DNA of 64,000 nucleotides from Symsagittifera roscoffensis. Taxonomy: Eukaryota > Xenacoelomorpha > Acoela > Convolutidae. The position numbers were made by a program, and so were the translations under genes. The notes below the pieces were generated by a model, which searched no databases, was not told where the DNA came from, and worked only from the letters and a program-made list of their open reading frames with translations. The stretch is taken from contig NC_087065.1 of assembly GCF_963678635.1 (NCBI RefSeq), forward strand, positions 54,836,397 to 54,900,396, written 5' to 3'. Positions 9,401-19,778 of the stretch are shown here, one piece after another (the first letter of the stretch is position 1; each line of letters begins with the position of its first letter).

Positions 9401-10521
9401 GTGTATGATAATCCTGAGTATGGGTTATAAAATGTAATGTAACCAATTGTGTTTTTGGTATATCTGTCGTATTTATATATTACCTCAGTAGTTATAAACG
9501 GTGGTGGTAGTGATTGAGCTGTTATGTTAGGTGGATTTAATGGGTAGGGATGTTGGGTAATGTTATTTAACTTAACTGTGATTTCAAACTTTAATTGTAA
9601 ACTGTTTTGTTGGAGTATTTGAATATTGTGATCACGGATATCGTTGTGAATATCTTGGCGATATTGTAATCTATTAAGTGCCCAGTTATGAAGGCGGTTA
9701 CTTTCTTGATGTTGTCCAAATAATGGTGGGGGTGCTGTGAATGTATTCCAATCTAATCTTAAAGGGATATTTATTGATGATTGTTCTCGATATCTGGCGT
9801 CGAGATTATTTGGAAAATTCAAGTTAAAGGGTGGTGGTGAAAACTGGCTTATTGATGGTGTTGATGGTAGTGATAATGTTTCTGGAAGTGATGAGGATGT
9901 TGTTGTATCCGTAGAAATATCTATGGGGTCATTGACTAAATTTGGTTCACCTTGTGTAAATGAATGTGTAGTCCAATATGGTAGTCGTGATGCTTGGTTT
10001 GGGGGGTTAAAGGGATTTTCACGTATTTGTTCAGATGTTGGTGTTGAACCTAAGTAATCTGATGGTAGGCTTGAGGTGCTACGTTGTGAAAGAAGCGTAG
10101 GGGTTTCTGGTAATATACCAATGGGGTTTTCTGGAGTGTTTTGTGATGGGGATTGAGGTATATCAAAATGAACTCGGGGAGTTTGAAAATTTCTGTTTCG
10201 TCGAGGATGTATAATTTGTCTATTTATTTCGACTGTATTTTGGTTTTGACTAGAATTTTTTATTCTACTTAGTTCTTGTGGTAGTGTTGGATATAGGTTA
10301 TATGTTGGTTCGCTTAAAGGTGCTTGTCGTTGAACTGGTTCTAGTGGTTCTGATAAACGAGCATGTCGTTCTTCAAAAGTGTATGGATTGTCTTGAAAAG
10401 AAATTCGTGTAGATGTTTGAGGGTTTTGAGTAATTGAAGGTGGTGTTTGGTTATCTTGGGATGATGTCGGTGAAGACTGATTCTGTGACTGTTGGGTAGC
10501 AATTTTTGATGGTTTTTTGAA
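9388..10521 (-). CDS. 377-codon open frame without ATG, upstream of env
   Basis: On the minus strand the frame is open from the codon after TAA at 10522-10524 to the stop at 9388. There is no ATG in the first 233 codons, so it is probably translated from a spliced message. The first 230 residues or so are rich in Pro, Ser, Gln and Asn and look disordered (for example KIATQQSQNQSSPTSSQD). The last 144 residues look folded, with an amphipathic region around RLHNWALNRLQYRQDIHND and an aromatic end (YNPYSGLSYTCIF). No family was recognised. It ends 13 bases inside the glycoprotein start. It might be a Gag-like or accessory protein of the element. An unspliced shadow is unlikely given 377 codons without a stop. 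Confidence 0.5.
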   Translation of the reverse strand, partial: FKKPSKIATQQSQNQSSPTSSQDNQTPPSITQNPQTSTRISFQDNPYTFEERHARLSEPLEPVQRQAPLSEPTYNLYPTLPQELSRIKNSSQNQNTVEINRQIIHPRRNRNFQTPRVHFDIPQSPSQNTPENPIGILPETPTLLSQRSTSSLPSDYLGSTPTSEQIRENPFNPPNQASRLPYWTTHSFTQGEPNLVNDPIDISTDTTTSSSLPETLSLPSTPSISQFSPPPFNLNFPNNLDARYREQSSINIPLRLDWNTFTAPPPLFGQHQESNRLHNWALNRLQYRQDIHNDIRDHNIQILQQNSLQLKFEITVKLNNITQHPYPLNPPNITAQSLPPPFITTEVIYKYDRYTKNTIGYITFYNPYSGLSYTCIF

Positions 10522-10529
10522 TTATTACT

Positions 10530-10718
10530 TTAGTGAGAAATTTTGTGTTTATTATAATATTCTTCCAAAAAAAGAATTAGAAGGACTGTTGCTAGGGCAA
10601 ATGTGAGGATTGCTTTCTTTATACATTTACAGATGGTCAAAATGAGGGATGATAAGAATGCTATGAAAATTACAAACAATAAAAAAATATCGGTTCTACT
10701 GAAAATTGTTCGTATCAT
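10530..10718 (-). CDS. 62-aa protein with two membrane spans
   Basis: A small ORF starting with ATG (MIRTIFSRTD) has two hydrophobic segments separated by a CKCIKK turn, FLLFVIFIAFLSSLILTI and AILTFALATVLLILFL. It ends with a charged tail. The layout is that of a helical hairpin membrane protein, as in small viral ion-channel proteins, but nothing beyond hydropathy supports such a role. It stops 8 bases before the 377-codon frame opens, so the two cannot be joined by a simple frameshift. It follows an 828-bp region without a convincing ORF. Confidence 0.4.
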   Translation of the reverse strand: MIRTIFSRTDIFLLFVIFIAFLSSLILTICKCIKKAILTFALATVLLILFLEEYYNKHKISH

Positions 10719-11546
10719 TTAGACAAATTGTATAAATCGTACCTGTGGATATAATCAAGGGTTTTGGAAAGTTGGAGGAATAGTTCGAGAATAGTGTAGA
10801 AAATTTAAAAAATGTTACAAAAAATGATTAGGATTATTAGAAAAGATTCAAGTATATCAAAAAGAAATATTATAAAGGCTTCAAGTATTGAAAAAAAATG
10901 TTTAAAATTTATAAGTATTTGAGCAACTGTTTGAGAGAAGAGCATTTAAGAAATGATCTCTTGGTCGAATATTTTTTGCTGTTTGAGGCGATTTTCTAGT
11001 GTGGTCGGATTATTTATTAGTTTTTTGACAAGTGGGTTGAGTTTTGTAAAAAATTGTTGGGGGCAATTTTCATGGTGACTGGGAGGTCGTCTTTTTCTTT
11101 ATTTTTGTTTGTCAAATGATCCGGGGTATGGTGAGATTTTTATACTTTAGGCTAATTAAAATCTTCATTTTGTTACTTTAGGCTAAGTTATCAAATTTGT
11201 TTTGGGGGTATTCGTGGTCTGAGTTGGGGAAATATTGTTGATCTTTGGGTTATTAGATAAGGGAGGGGTACGGTATTATGGTGATATTTATTTTAGTTGT
11301 CAAGTTGGAGTGGTTTGCTTATTTTTGACCTGGAGGTCGTAAAGTTATAGTTAGAGATGTGCCTGGAGTTCTATATGATTCGTCTAATTGATTTTAGTTT
11401 GAGTTAGAGAAAGTGACGGATTGGATGAATCCTATTGGTCTATTTTGAACTAGAATTATTGCGTACTTGTGAGCATGTTATTTTGAAAAATTGAAATGAA
11501 AAATGTTACGGAGGTTTCAAGATTGTGAAGTATAAAATCTTAAAAA
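10719..11546 (-). other. 828-bp gap between Gag-Pol and accessory genes
   Basis: No convincing reading frame. TACTTTAGGCTAA occurs twice (11143-11155 and 11174-11186), and GGTCGT-containing stretches recur. Splice acceptors for the downstream genes would be expected here, but none stands out. Confidence 0.5.
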
Positions 11547-14500
11547 TTACTTTTTAAATTCTACTTTCTTTAATATTTTAGATTGGGGGATGAACATTTT
11601 GTAGTTTTTTCGTGGTTGATTTCGGAGTCTTGTTGTTTTTCTATGTTCTGATTTGTCTATTTCTTCTTGGGGTATTATTTGTTCTGTCATTTTTGTATTT
11701 TTTCTTTGCTTTTGGGATTCTTTATGGTCTAGATTTTTTGTAGTGTTTTTGGTAGCGGTTGGTTTTGTGTTTTGATTTTCGGTGGGGTTATCATTTTGTT
11801 CTGTATTTTTCAGATGTGGTTCGTTTTGAACTATTTTTAATCCTGTGAAAGAATATAATTGAGTTAATTCGCGGAGTGCGTATTCTTTTGGGTAATAAGG
11901 TAATAGGTTGTTTCGGTGCTGAACGATTTCTTTTTTATTCGAGTAGGTAATTTTATATGTGACATCAGTGGGTCTTGCAATTATTTGGTAGGGTCCTTTT
12001 CGGAGGGGTTGTAATTTTTTAGAAATTCCTTTTTGAGTATTAAAATTAGGTATTAAAACAAATGTTCCAATTTTTAAATCGGAAGCTGGTGTAAAACGTG
12101 AATTGATTTGTTCATTTATGTTTTGTCTTTGTAATAACTTTTTTGTTATTTTTTGATAAATTTCATTGTGTTTTTTATCTCTATTTAGAATCCATTCGGT
12201 GTGTGTACCGGAGGCTAGTTTAAGAATTTGTGGGTGATGAAAATGATCTTCATCGTGTGTATGTAAAGGTAGGTTATAACAAATTGAATCTTTATTTGGT
12301 TTACAATAACCTTGTGCGTTTTTATGGGAATTTGCTGTAAACATTATTGGTTTGCGTGGCTTTTGGTTAAAAACCATTTCGTATGGTGACATTCCTAAAG
12401 TTGTCGTTATTTGTGAATTATATGCTAAGGGAAATAATTTTACATCTGCTGACCATTCGGTATATTTTGTATCATTTCCGTTGATGATACATCTAAGATA
12501 TTCTTGTAGTGAACGGTTCATACCTTCGACTAAGCCGTTTGTCCAAGGTGCATGAGATGTACGTGGTTTGTGTTTAATGTTATATAAATGACATAGTGTT
12601 ATTATTTCATTATTTATGAATTCTGTACCATTGTCTGTGACTAAAATTTCTGGTAGTCCAAATTTTGCTATCCAGTGTTCATAAAGTGTTGTATATGCGT
12701 AATAAGCATTACAATGTGGTACTGGGTTAAGTGCTACATAATGTGTAAATGCGTCAACAATTACCATAATGTAGGAGTTTCCTTCTGATGAGGGTGAAAT
12801 TGGTCCTTTAGTATCAAATGAGATACGATGATTAAAGTACAAACTTTGTCCTTTAAAATCTTGTTTTTGTGCTATTTGTTTTTGATTTGGGTAAGGTTTA
12901 TTTAGTTGACATACTATACAGTCATTGCATAGTACTTTTATCCAAATTGGTGCATTTGGGAAATAAAAGTTTTGTATAAAATTTGAATATGTTTTCTCTG
13001 ATCCAGAGTGTCCTTTAATATTTTGTGTATGTGAAATATTAAAAGCTATAAGAATCATACTTAAAGGGAGACATGGAACTGTAGATTCATTTAGGTTATA
13101 CTCTAAAAGGTCTGTATTTTCGTTAATTGTTGTGTTGTTAAATTTGCGAAAGTATCGGAGGAGTGTTTTGTTTCCTAGAATGGTTGAATCTGCTTTGATA
13201 GGTTTAGTTTTATATTTGTGCCATGATTTTAGTTGTCTAATTATCGGGTCAAGATTTTGATATTGTTTCAGTGTTGAAATTGTAATCGTTTCTGTTGGAG
13301 GGAGAAAAATGTTTTCAATTTCGAGTTTAGATAAGGGTATTGTATCAAGTGGGTCGTGAAGGTCAAAAACTTGATTTATTGTGTATTTTGAATCATTTGT
13401 TTGTGGTCCTGATAAATTTATTTTATCAGTTAAATCTTCTTTTTCAATTAGTGGAAAATGGTCTTTTTTTTTAGACGGGTGTTGTTTTGTTCGTTTTTGT
13501 TGGGTGTTATTTTTGATCCATTGAGAATATGGGATTGGTTTGAAAGTTGATGTTCCAAGTAGATCAACTTCATAATGATTATTTTGACAATCTAAATAAA
13601 GTGGGAAATGTTGTAAATTATTTATTTGTGATTGTTCAATATCAGTTTTAACTGCATATTTGCATTCTAATCGGGGTGATGTTTCGTTTTCTGCAAGGTA
13701 GAATTTTATGTTTTTGGGTATTTCAACTGTTGTTTTTCGTGTAAGTAATTCAGGTGGCGTATTTCGACTTAAGGTGTCTGGTAATGCAAGATTTTTTCCT
13801 GCGGTCCAAACTATATGTAAGTTTGGGAATTTCATTAAAATGAGTTGAAATCTATAAACTCGGTGGTTTGGATTAGACTTTTGTGTAAAAAGAAAGATGA
13901 TTGGTTTATGGTCTGTGAATAGAACTGTGGGATGTTTTGATCCAAGTATCAGAAATTCATATTCTGTTAGTGTATATATTATGGCTGTGCATTCTCTCAT
14001 TAGAGTTGAGAGTCGTAGCTCTGCTTGAGTAAATAATCGAGAATTTGCTGATATGAGGTTCATTTTATTTGTACCATTATGTGATTGTAATAGTGCTGCG
14101 CCGATGCCAAAGTTCGAAGCATCGCACATTGCATAAAATGGTTGATCAGGGTCTGGAATTGTGTTTGAAATTTGTTCAGTTAAAAGTTTCTTTATTTCTT
14201 CGAATCGTGCTTGATGTTCTGTATTCCATTCAAAATTATTTTGTTGTCTAAGGATGTTATAAAATGGTCGTAGATATAATTGCATTTTATAAACATATTT
14301 ACTTAAAAAGTTTAACATTCCAAGGAATTCTTGGATTTTCTTTTTATTTGTTGGTGGTTGAAGTTTTTGAATAGCGTCAATGCGTGATTTCAGTGGAGTG
14401 ATTGTTTTTCTTTCTATGTTATGTCCTAAGAATTTAACTCTTGTCAAAAAGAAGTGTGATTTATCGGGGGCGGCCTTCAGATTTTCGTTCTGAAGTATTT

Positions 14501-17500
14501 GGTGATATTTTTCTAAAACTTTGAACATTTCGTCTTTTGTTTGTGATTGCATAAAAACATCGTCTAAATAGGTGATTGCATTTTTCTTGAGTATTAGTGG
14601 TCTAAAAATTTTGCTCATAAAAGCTGAAAATGCTGCTGGTCCTATGGATATTCCATAGAATAAGCGGTTGAATTCATATTGTTGGTTTCCTATAACAAAT
14701 TGTGTTAAACGTCGTGATTGTTCATCTAGTGGCATTTGATTGTATGCACTATTCTTATCGGCGGTTGTAAAGTATTTGCCGTTTATTTTTGTTAAAATAA
14801 CTTGTATTGGTTCAATGGGCCAGTTACATTTTGATTCATCTATGAGTGAATTGAGGTATCTAGCGTCGAGAACGATTTTTAATGATTCTCCTTTAGCTAG
14901 AATGATAACAGGGTTGATGAATGTGTTGCCTTTTGGTTGTTCTTCTTTGTTTACTGGTGATATAATGTTATATTGTTCTAAAATATCGAGTAATCTGTTC
15001 ACTTTATCATGTAAGTGAATTGGTACTTTACTTGCTCTCTGTTTTTTGAAAACTGCGTCTGGTTTTAACGGGAGATGTAGTGATGAACTGATTTTCCCAA
15101 CATCGAATTTTGATGTTGCATAGACTGATGAATATTTAATTAGCTGTTTGGCTAATTTCTCGAATTCGTCTTGTGTTATTTGTGAATGTTGGAAATTAAA
15201 CATTGTTAAAAATTTCTGTTGGTCCTCTGTGTAGTTACTTATGTTGAATGTAGGTTTGAAATATGGAGTTTTTGTGAAATAATCCGTATTTCTGTTTTCG
15301 TTACTTATTATATTATTTATAGATAATTCTTCATTAAGAATTGTAGACTGGCAAATATCTAGTAATTGGAGTATATTATTTACGCGATAGGCTTTTTCGT
15401 GTATTGGTGATATTGTAGCGTTGGTTTCACAATATCCTAAAAGTCCTAAAGGTAATGTTACTTGGTAAGGTGTGTTGTTATAGACATGTAAAGAAATGAT
15501 ATCGGAATTCGAATTTTTCAAATATTTTATGGATGAGATTGTGATTTTGAAGAATTTGTGAATAGGTTTGAATTCAAAATCTGACATATAAAATTTTTGT
15601 TTGTTTTGTTCTTTATCATATTGGTGAACTTGTTTGATTGAAAAATTATAGATATTTCCTGATAGTGGTTTCAGGTGTTTTCTTTGTTGGTTAAATATCG
15701 GATAGAATTTTGAAAAGAATGGTGGTTGTTTATTTAATCTTTGAAAAAATGTTAAGGATGTTTCTTTTGTTTTTGTATATTTATCTTTGATTAATATTTT
15801 ACTATTTAGTATGTTAATTGTTGGTATATACTTCGAAATAAATGGTATTCCAATGATATTATATTTAATGTCAGTGATATGGAATATTTGTTTAAATGGC
15901 TTATTTAAAATTTTGCTTTGTTCCATTGTTCTGGTGGGGAGGAGAAATAATTGGATTTTTCCGTAGTTTATCAATGTTGATCCTTGTGCTGTTGCTAGTT
16001 TGCTGGAGGTTTCAAGAGGTGTTAGCTTTGGGTGTAAGGTTTTTATTTCATTCCATGTGGGGATGTTTATTATGTTTGATTCTGCTCCTGAATCAATTAA
16101 AAAATCTATTTCAAGGTCTGGTGGTTGAAATTCTTTATTTCTTGGGCTTTCTAAGAGAAATGGTATTGTCCAAATTTTTTCTTTGGGTTGTTCTTTTTGT
16201 ATATTTTGATAAATGTGGTTTGTATTCAAGCATTTTGTTTTGGTATTTTTATTGGTTTGATCTGTAGTGTTAATCTCGTTTGTTTCTTGCGTCGTTGGTG
16301 TGGAATTTATGGGTGTAGTGTAATAATTTTGAAGAAATTCTGATTGATTTTCATATATGTGTGATGAAAAGGGTTGTTCATATATGACAGATTCATAGTC
16401 ATTTTCGACTTTTATCATATTGATAGAAAGAGTGTTTTCAGTATCACTTTCTGAATCTGATGATGTACAGTTTATTTGATTGAGTTGTAACGTATCAGTT
16501 ACTGTGTCATCAATACCTGGAGGGTCTGATGTTGTTTCTGGATTAGATTGTACTTGATTAATATGTCTTTGATGTTTAGGTGTACTACTTCTGTGGCGAT
16601 TATTAGGATTATTATAGTTATTATTATTCCGGTGTGGTGATTGGGAATAATTTCTATAACGATTATTATAACTTGGGTGTCGATTTTGTGAATTATTTCG
16701 CGATCTGTTTTGGTCATTATTGTTTGGTCTGTTATAGTTCGATCTATTATATGAGTTATTCCTTGATCGATTATTCGGGTAATTCTGGTTTCGGTTGTTT
16801 GAATAACTTCTATTTCGATTATAGGAGTAGTTTCTATTCCTATTGTATGATGAATTTCGTGATTGGTTGTTTGGATAGTAGTTATTTCTTGATTGGGAAT
16901 TAGATCTAGAAACAAATCGTTGTGTATTTGAATTTGATCTGGAGTAGTTATTTCGACTATTTGGTCTATTGTAGTGATTTTGTGATGAATTATACGTGTT
17001 TCTTCGTTCTGGTGATCTTCCTCTATAACTTGAGTTATATGGTGATTGATTTCTTGTATAGTTTGTATTGTTTGGGAGTGGTTTTCCTGAACTGTTGTTG
17101 CTGTGGACTGTTTTGTTCGGTAGATTTTGATCTTTTTTCATGTATTGATAGAATGATTTATTTGGTTCTTTATATTTTTGAGGTTTATTTTGATTATCTT
17201 GCTGTTTTTGTCTACATTCGGAAATACTATGTCCGTATCGTCGGCAATAATTACACCATTTTTTGAAAGATGGTTTGCCTTTAAAGTTTGGGTTCTTTTC
17301 ATAAATATTGAGTATTTCAGTGATTTTTTCAACGAGGTCTGTCTCTGATTCCTGTATATTATTAATATTAGTGGGAGTCGTTTCAATTTTGTTAACGTAT
17401 TGTAATTTCAGATTTTCCGTTTCTTCTAGTTTCATCGTGATTTCTGCTTGTTCTAATTTGTCTACTAGTTTTCGAAAATCTAAATCGGGTTCTCGAATTG

Positions 17501-19778
17501 AAGAAGGATGAGATGCTCTCTTTTTTATTGCTATTTTCCTTAATTGTGGTGTTAAGGTCATCATTAAGATTTCTGTCATCTTTGTGTTTTTATAGTCATG
17601 TGTATTTAATGAATATGCTTTTCGAACTAGTGTTTCGATTCGTACTGCTATTTGCTTGATGGTTTCGTTTGGTAATCTGCGAATTTCATTACATAAAACT
17701 CTTTGTTGTTGTTTGTTTCTTTCGGAGTCAAACATTTTTGAAAATTCCTGTGTAAACCTTTTCCAGTTTGATTTTATTTCTAGAGGTAGTACTGAAAACC
17801 ATTTTTGGGCTGCGCCATCTAAGGTTGTTTGTATTAACGCTGTGCGTCGATGTATCCAGTTTTGATGTAGTGGCGTATTAATGGGTTCAGGTCCAATATT
17901 TAAAATCAGGTTTGCTGTTACTGCATTTAAATAATCTTCTACAGAGTATTCAGGGTCTGTTCCTGTGAAAACCATTAAAGGTTTGTTTGATGTTATTGAT
18001 GATCCACCCATAAGGTATGGATTCATTGTCATTTGTAATGATTCTGCTGCATTTGGCATTTGAGAAAAATTTGAAAGTTGGTTTCTTGTTATCTCATGTT
18101 GTTGGAGATAATATGGGAGTGGTATTTCATTTTGCATTTGTGATGGTTGATACGAGTGTGCAGTCATTGGATTTTGTTGTTGAATTGGTTGAAAAGATTG
18201 TGTATTAATTGGATTTTGTTGTTGAATTGGTTGTTGATTTTGTGCATCTATTGGTTGTGGAGAAAAATTTCTATGATTTGTACGTGTTCTCTGTATTCCT
18301 TGTCTACGATATTCTTGAGTATTTGGTGCAAATATATCTGGTTGTAAGAAATCATCATCTGAGGATAAATAATCCATTTGATAAGATGTTTGTTTTTTAT
18401 TTTTATTCTGTTGAAAAAATGGGTAATTTTCACTGTGATCCCGTGGAGGATTTGGTTGAAAATTTTTGGAATTATATTGGGCCGTTGGGTTATCCCAGTT
18501 TCGAGGTTTTGTATATTGATTAAAATTCCTTTGTGGTTGATAATTTGTTTTTGATGGATGTGTATAATTATAATTATGATCTGCAAAGTTGTTTCTAGTG
18601 AATGTTTTGCGTGTTTTTGATGGTATTGTCATGGGTCTGTATGTTTGGTAATCCATATGTGAATATTTAGGGGCAACCGAAGGTTTAACGGTTGATTGTA
18701 AGGTTACCTGTGTTTGTGAAGGATTTGTATTTCTTGGTGTTGTTAAATTTGGGCGTATTGGTGAAATACTTTGTTGTGTAGTTGTTGTGTGTACAATTTC
18801 TTCATTTATGAAGTGTGATGGTGTCTGGATATCTTGTTGAGTAAGATTCCTAGTTCCATTGAGGTTTTCGTTGTGTATGACTGTAGAGTTTAAACTATTA
18901 TTTTGTGTATCGGGTAAAAATGTATTATAGTTTAATGGTGTTGCATCAATTGTTAATGGTATTACTCTTACATAATCTCTTATGTAAGATATTGTACCTA
19001 TTGCTTGACTTGAGATTGATTGTGGAAAGCTTATAAATGCGGGATGAGACCATTCGGGGTCCCAAACATAATCTGATTGTTCTGTGATAGCGGTATCATC
19101 GTTCGAATTTTGGGGTCTAAAATTTTTTCTTGCTTGTGCAATTAAATCAATATTGTGTGTGAAATAATCTATTATGAACCATGCCAAAATTTTTTGTAAA
19201 TCGTGTTTGGTATGTTGTGAAACGTCGTCTTTCGTGAAATTTTCTTTAATGATGTTTAAATAACTAGAGAGTAGTGTGATTTCATGTCGTACTCTTAAAT
19301 GTTTAGATGTTTCTGTCGGTGAGACATTTGTTATTGGGATTTCGTTTTCTAATATCGAAATATAACTATATATTATTGCGAAAACTTCATTGGTGAATAT
19401 GGAGTTTGCTCTTTGTGAGTTATGATATTGGATGCTTTTTATATATTCTGAAAAAACTTTTGAAAATTCTAAATCAAGGTCGTCTGTTTGAATTGTATAT
19501 TTTCTATTATTATGGTTTGGTGAGGTGAATTCTATGGAGTAGATTCCATACTGTTGTGTTATGTTGCATATATCTTTTAAGTAGTGGTCTATGATTTGTC
19601 TTTTGATTTTTACATCTGGGAACTCTGTTTTACATGGACTAATTCCGGGTTCAAATAAATTTACGAGTAAATTTTGACAAAATATGTGTTGTCCTCTATC
19701 AGTATCTGCGTCTACTATAAAAGGAAAGATTTCATCATCATCTGGACTTTCTTCACCTGGAGTGTGCGTTGAGCTCAT
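11547..19778 (-). CDS. gag-pol: Gag-Pol polyprotein, Ty3/gypsy type, intact 2743 aa
   Basis: One uninterrupted frame, so Gag and Pol are fused without a frameshift. The Gag part is unusually large. A zinc knuckle CNYCRRYGHSISEC (CX2CX4HX4C) lies near residue 841, followed by about 180 residues rich in Asn, Ser, Arg and Tyr. The protease motif is LIDSGAES, near 1227. Reverse transcriptase runs from about 1560 to 1800, with TADKNSAYNQM and the catalytic YLDD near 1735. RNase H shows DASNFGIGAAL, RECTA and FTDHKPI, about 1880-2010. Integrase has an HHCC zinc finger (GHSGSEKT, CNDCIVCQ), catalytic FDTKG, VTDNGTEF and GLVEGMN with exactly 35 residues between the second Asp and the Glu, and a GPY/F module (KGPYQII). 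The start codon lies 26 bases inside the upstream 155-aa ORF. Confidence 0.95.
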   Translation of the reverse strand: MSSTHTPGEESPDDDEIFPFIVDADTDRGQHIFCQNLLVNLFEPGISPCKTEFPDVKIKRQIIDHYLKDICNITQQYGIYSIEFTSPNHNNRKYTIQTDDLDLEFSKVFSEYIKSIQYHNSQRANSIFTNEVFAIIYSYISILENEIPITNVSPTETSKHLRVRHEITLLSSYLNIIKENFTKDDVSQHTKHDLQKILAWFIIDYFTHNIDLIAQARKNFRPQNSNDDTAITEQSDYVWDPEWSHPAFISFPQSISSQAIGTISYIRDYVRVIPLTIDATPLNYNTFLPDTQNNSLNSTVIHNENLNGTRNLTQQDIQTPSHFINEEIVHTTTTQQSISPIRPNLTTPRNTNPSQTQVTLQSTVKPSVAPKYSHMDYQTYRPMTIPSKTRKTFTRNNFADHNYNYTHPSKTNYQPQRNFNQYTKPRNWDNPTAQYNSKNFQPNPPRDHSENYPFFQQNKNKKQTSYQMDYLSSDDDFLQPDIFAPNTQEYRRQGIQRTRTNHRNFSPQPIDAQNQQPIQQQNPINTQSFQPIQQQNPMTAHSYQPSQMQNEIPLPYYLQQHEITRNQLSNFSQMPNAAESLQMTMNPYLMGGSSITSNKPLMVFTGTDPEYSVEDYLNAVTANLILNIGPEPINTPLHQNWIHRRTALIQTTLDGAAQKWFSVLPLEIKSNWKRFTQEFSKMFDSERNKQQQRVLCNEIRRLPNETIKQIAVRIETLVRKAYSLNTHDYKNTKMTEILMMTLTPQLRKIAIKKRASHPSSIREPDLDFRKLVDKLEQAEITMKLEETENLKLQYVNKIETTPTNINNIQESETDLVEKITEILNIYEKNPNFKGKPSFKKWCNYCRRYGHSISECRQKQQDNQNKPQKYKEPNKSFYQYMKKDQNLPNKTVHSNNSSGKPLPNNTNYTRNQSPYNSSYRGRSPERRNTYNSSQNHYNRPNSRNNYSRSNSNTQRFVSRSNSQSRNNYYPNNQSRNSSYNRNRNYSYNRNRSYSNNRNQNYPNNRSRNNSYNRSNYNRPNNNDQNRSRNNSQNRHPSYNNRYRNYSQSPHRNNNNYNNPNNRHRSSTPKHQRHINQVQSNPETTSDPPGIDDTVTDTLQLNQINCTSSDSESDTENTLSINMIKVENDYESVIYEQPFSSHIYENQSEFLQNYYTTPINSTPTTQETNEINTTDQTNKNTKTKCLNTNHIYQNIQKEQPKEKIWTIPFLLESPRNKEFQPPDLEIDFLIDSGAESNIINIPTWNEIKTLHPKLTPLETSSKLATAQGSTLINYGKIQLFLLPTRTMEQSKILNKPFKQIFHITDIKYNIIGIPFISKYIPTINILNSKILIKDKYTKTKETSLTFFQRLNKQPPFFSKFYPIFNQQRKHLKPLSGNIYNFSIKQVHQYDKEQNKQKFYMSDFEFKPIHKFFKITISSIKYLKNSNSDIISLHVYNNTPYQVTLPLGLLGYCETNATISPIHEKAYRVNNILQLLDICQSTILNEELSINNIISNENRNTDYFTKTPYFKPTFNISNYTEDQQKFLTMFNFQHSQITQDEFEKLAKQLIKYSSVYATSKFDVGKISSSLHLPLKPDAVFKKQRASKVPIHLHDKVNRLLDILEQYNIISPVNKEEQPKGNTFINPVIILAKGESLKIVLDARYLNSLIDESKCNWPIEPIQVILTKINGKYFTTADKNSAYNQMPLDEQSRRLTQFVIGNQQYEFNRLFYGISIGPAAFSAFMSKIFRPLILKKNAITYLDDVFMQSQTKDEMFKVLEKYHQILQNENLKAAPDKSHFFLTRVKFLGHNIERKTITPLKSRIDAIQKLQPPTNKKKIQEFLGMLNFLSKYVYKMQLYLRPFYNILRQQNNFEWNTEHQARFEEIKKLLTEQISNTIPDPDQPFYAMCDASNFGIGAALLQSHNGTNKMNLISANSRLFTQAELRLSTLMRECTAIIYTLTEYEFLILGSKHPTVLFTDHKPIIFLFTQKSNPNHRVYRFQLILMKFPNLHIVWTAGKNLALPDTLSRNTPPELLTRKTTVEIPKNIKFYLAENETSPRLECKYAVKTDIEQSQINNLQHFPLYLDCQNNHYEVDLLGTSTFKPIPYSQWIKNNTQQKRTKQHPSKKKDHFPLIEKEDLTDKINLSGPQTNDSKYTINQVFDLHDPLDTIPLSKLEIENIFLPPTETITISTLKQYQNLDPIIRQLKSWHKYKTKPIKADSTILGNKTLLRYFRKFNNTTINENTDLLEYNLNESTVPCLPLSMILIAFNISHTQNIKGHSGSEKTYSNFIQNFYFPNAPIWIKVLCNDCIVCQLNKPYPNQKQIAQKQDFKGQSLYFNHRISFDTKGPISPSSEGNSYIMVIVDAFTHYVALNPVPHCNAYYAYTTLYEHWIAKFGLPEILVTDNGTEFINNEIITLCHLYNIKHKPRTSHAPWTNGLVEGMNRSLQEYLRCIINGNDTKYTEWSADVKLFPLAYNSQITTTLGMSPYEMVFNQKPRKPIMFTANSHKNAQGYCKPNKDSICYNLPLHTHDEDHFHHPQILKLASGTHTEWILNRDKKHNEIYQKITKKLLQRQNINEQINSRFTPASDLKIGTFVLIPNFNTQKGISKKLQPLRKGPYQIIARPTDVTYKITYSNKKEIVQHRNNLLPYYPKEYALRELTQLYSFTGLKIVQNEPHLKNTEQNDNPTENQNTKPTATKNTTKNLDHKESQKQRKNTKMTEQIIPQEEIDKSEHRKTTRLRNQPRKNYKMFIPQSKILKKVEFKK

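Noticed and set aside
10522-10532. Frameshift fusion of the 62-aa ORF to the 377-codon frame
   Set aside because: The downstream frame has a TAA at 10522-10524 after the 62-aa stop, so the frames do not overlap.
16499-18586. Long ORFs in other frames of the Gag region (Ile/Thr-rich or Tyr-rich)
   Set aside because: Shadows of the low-complexity Asn/Ser/Arg/Gln-rich Gag coding sequence.
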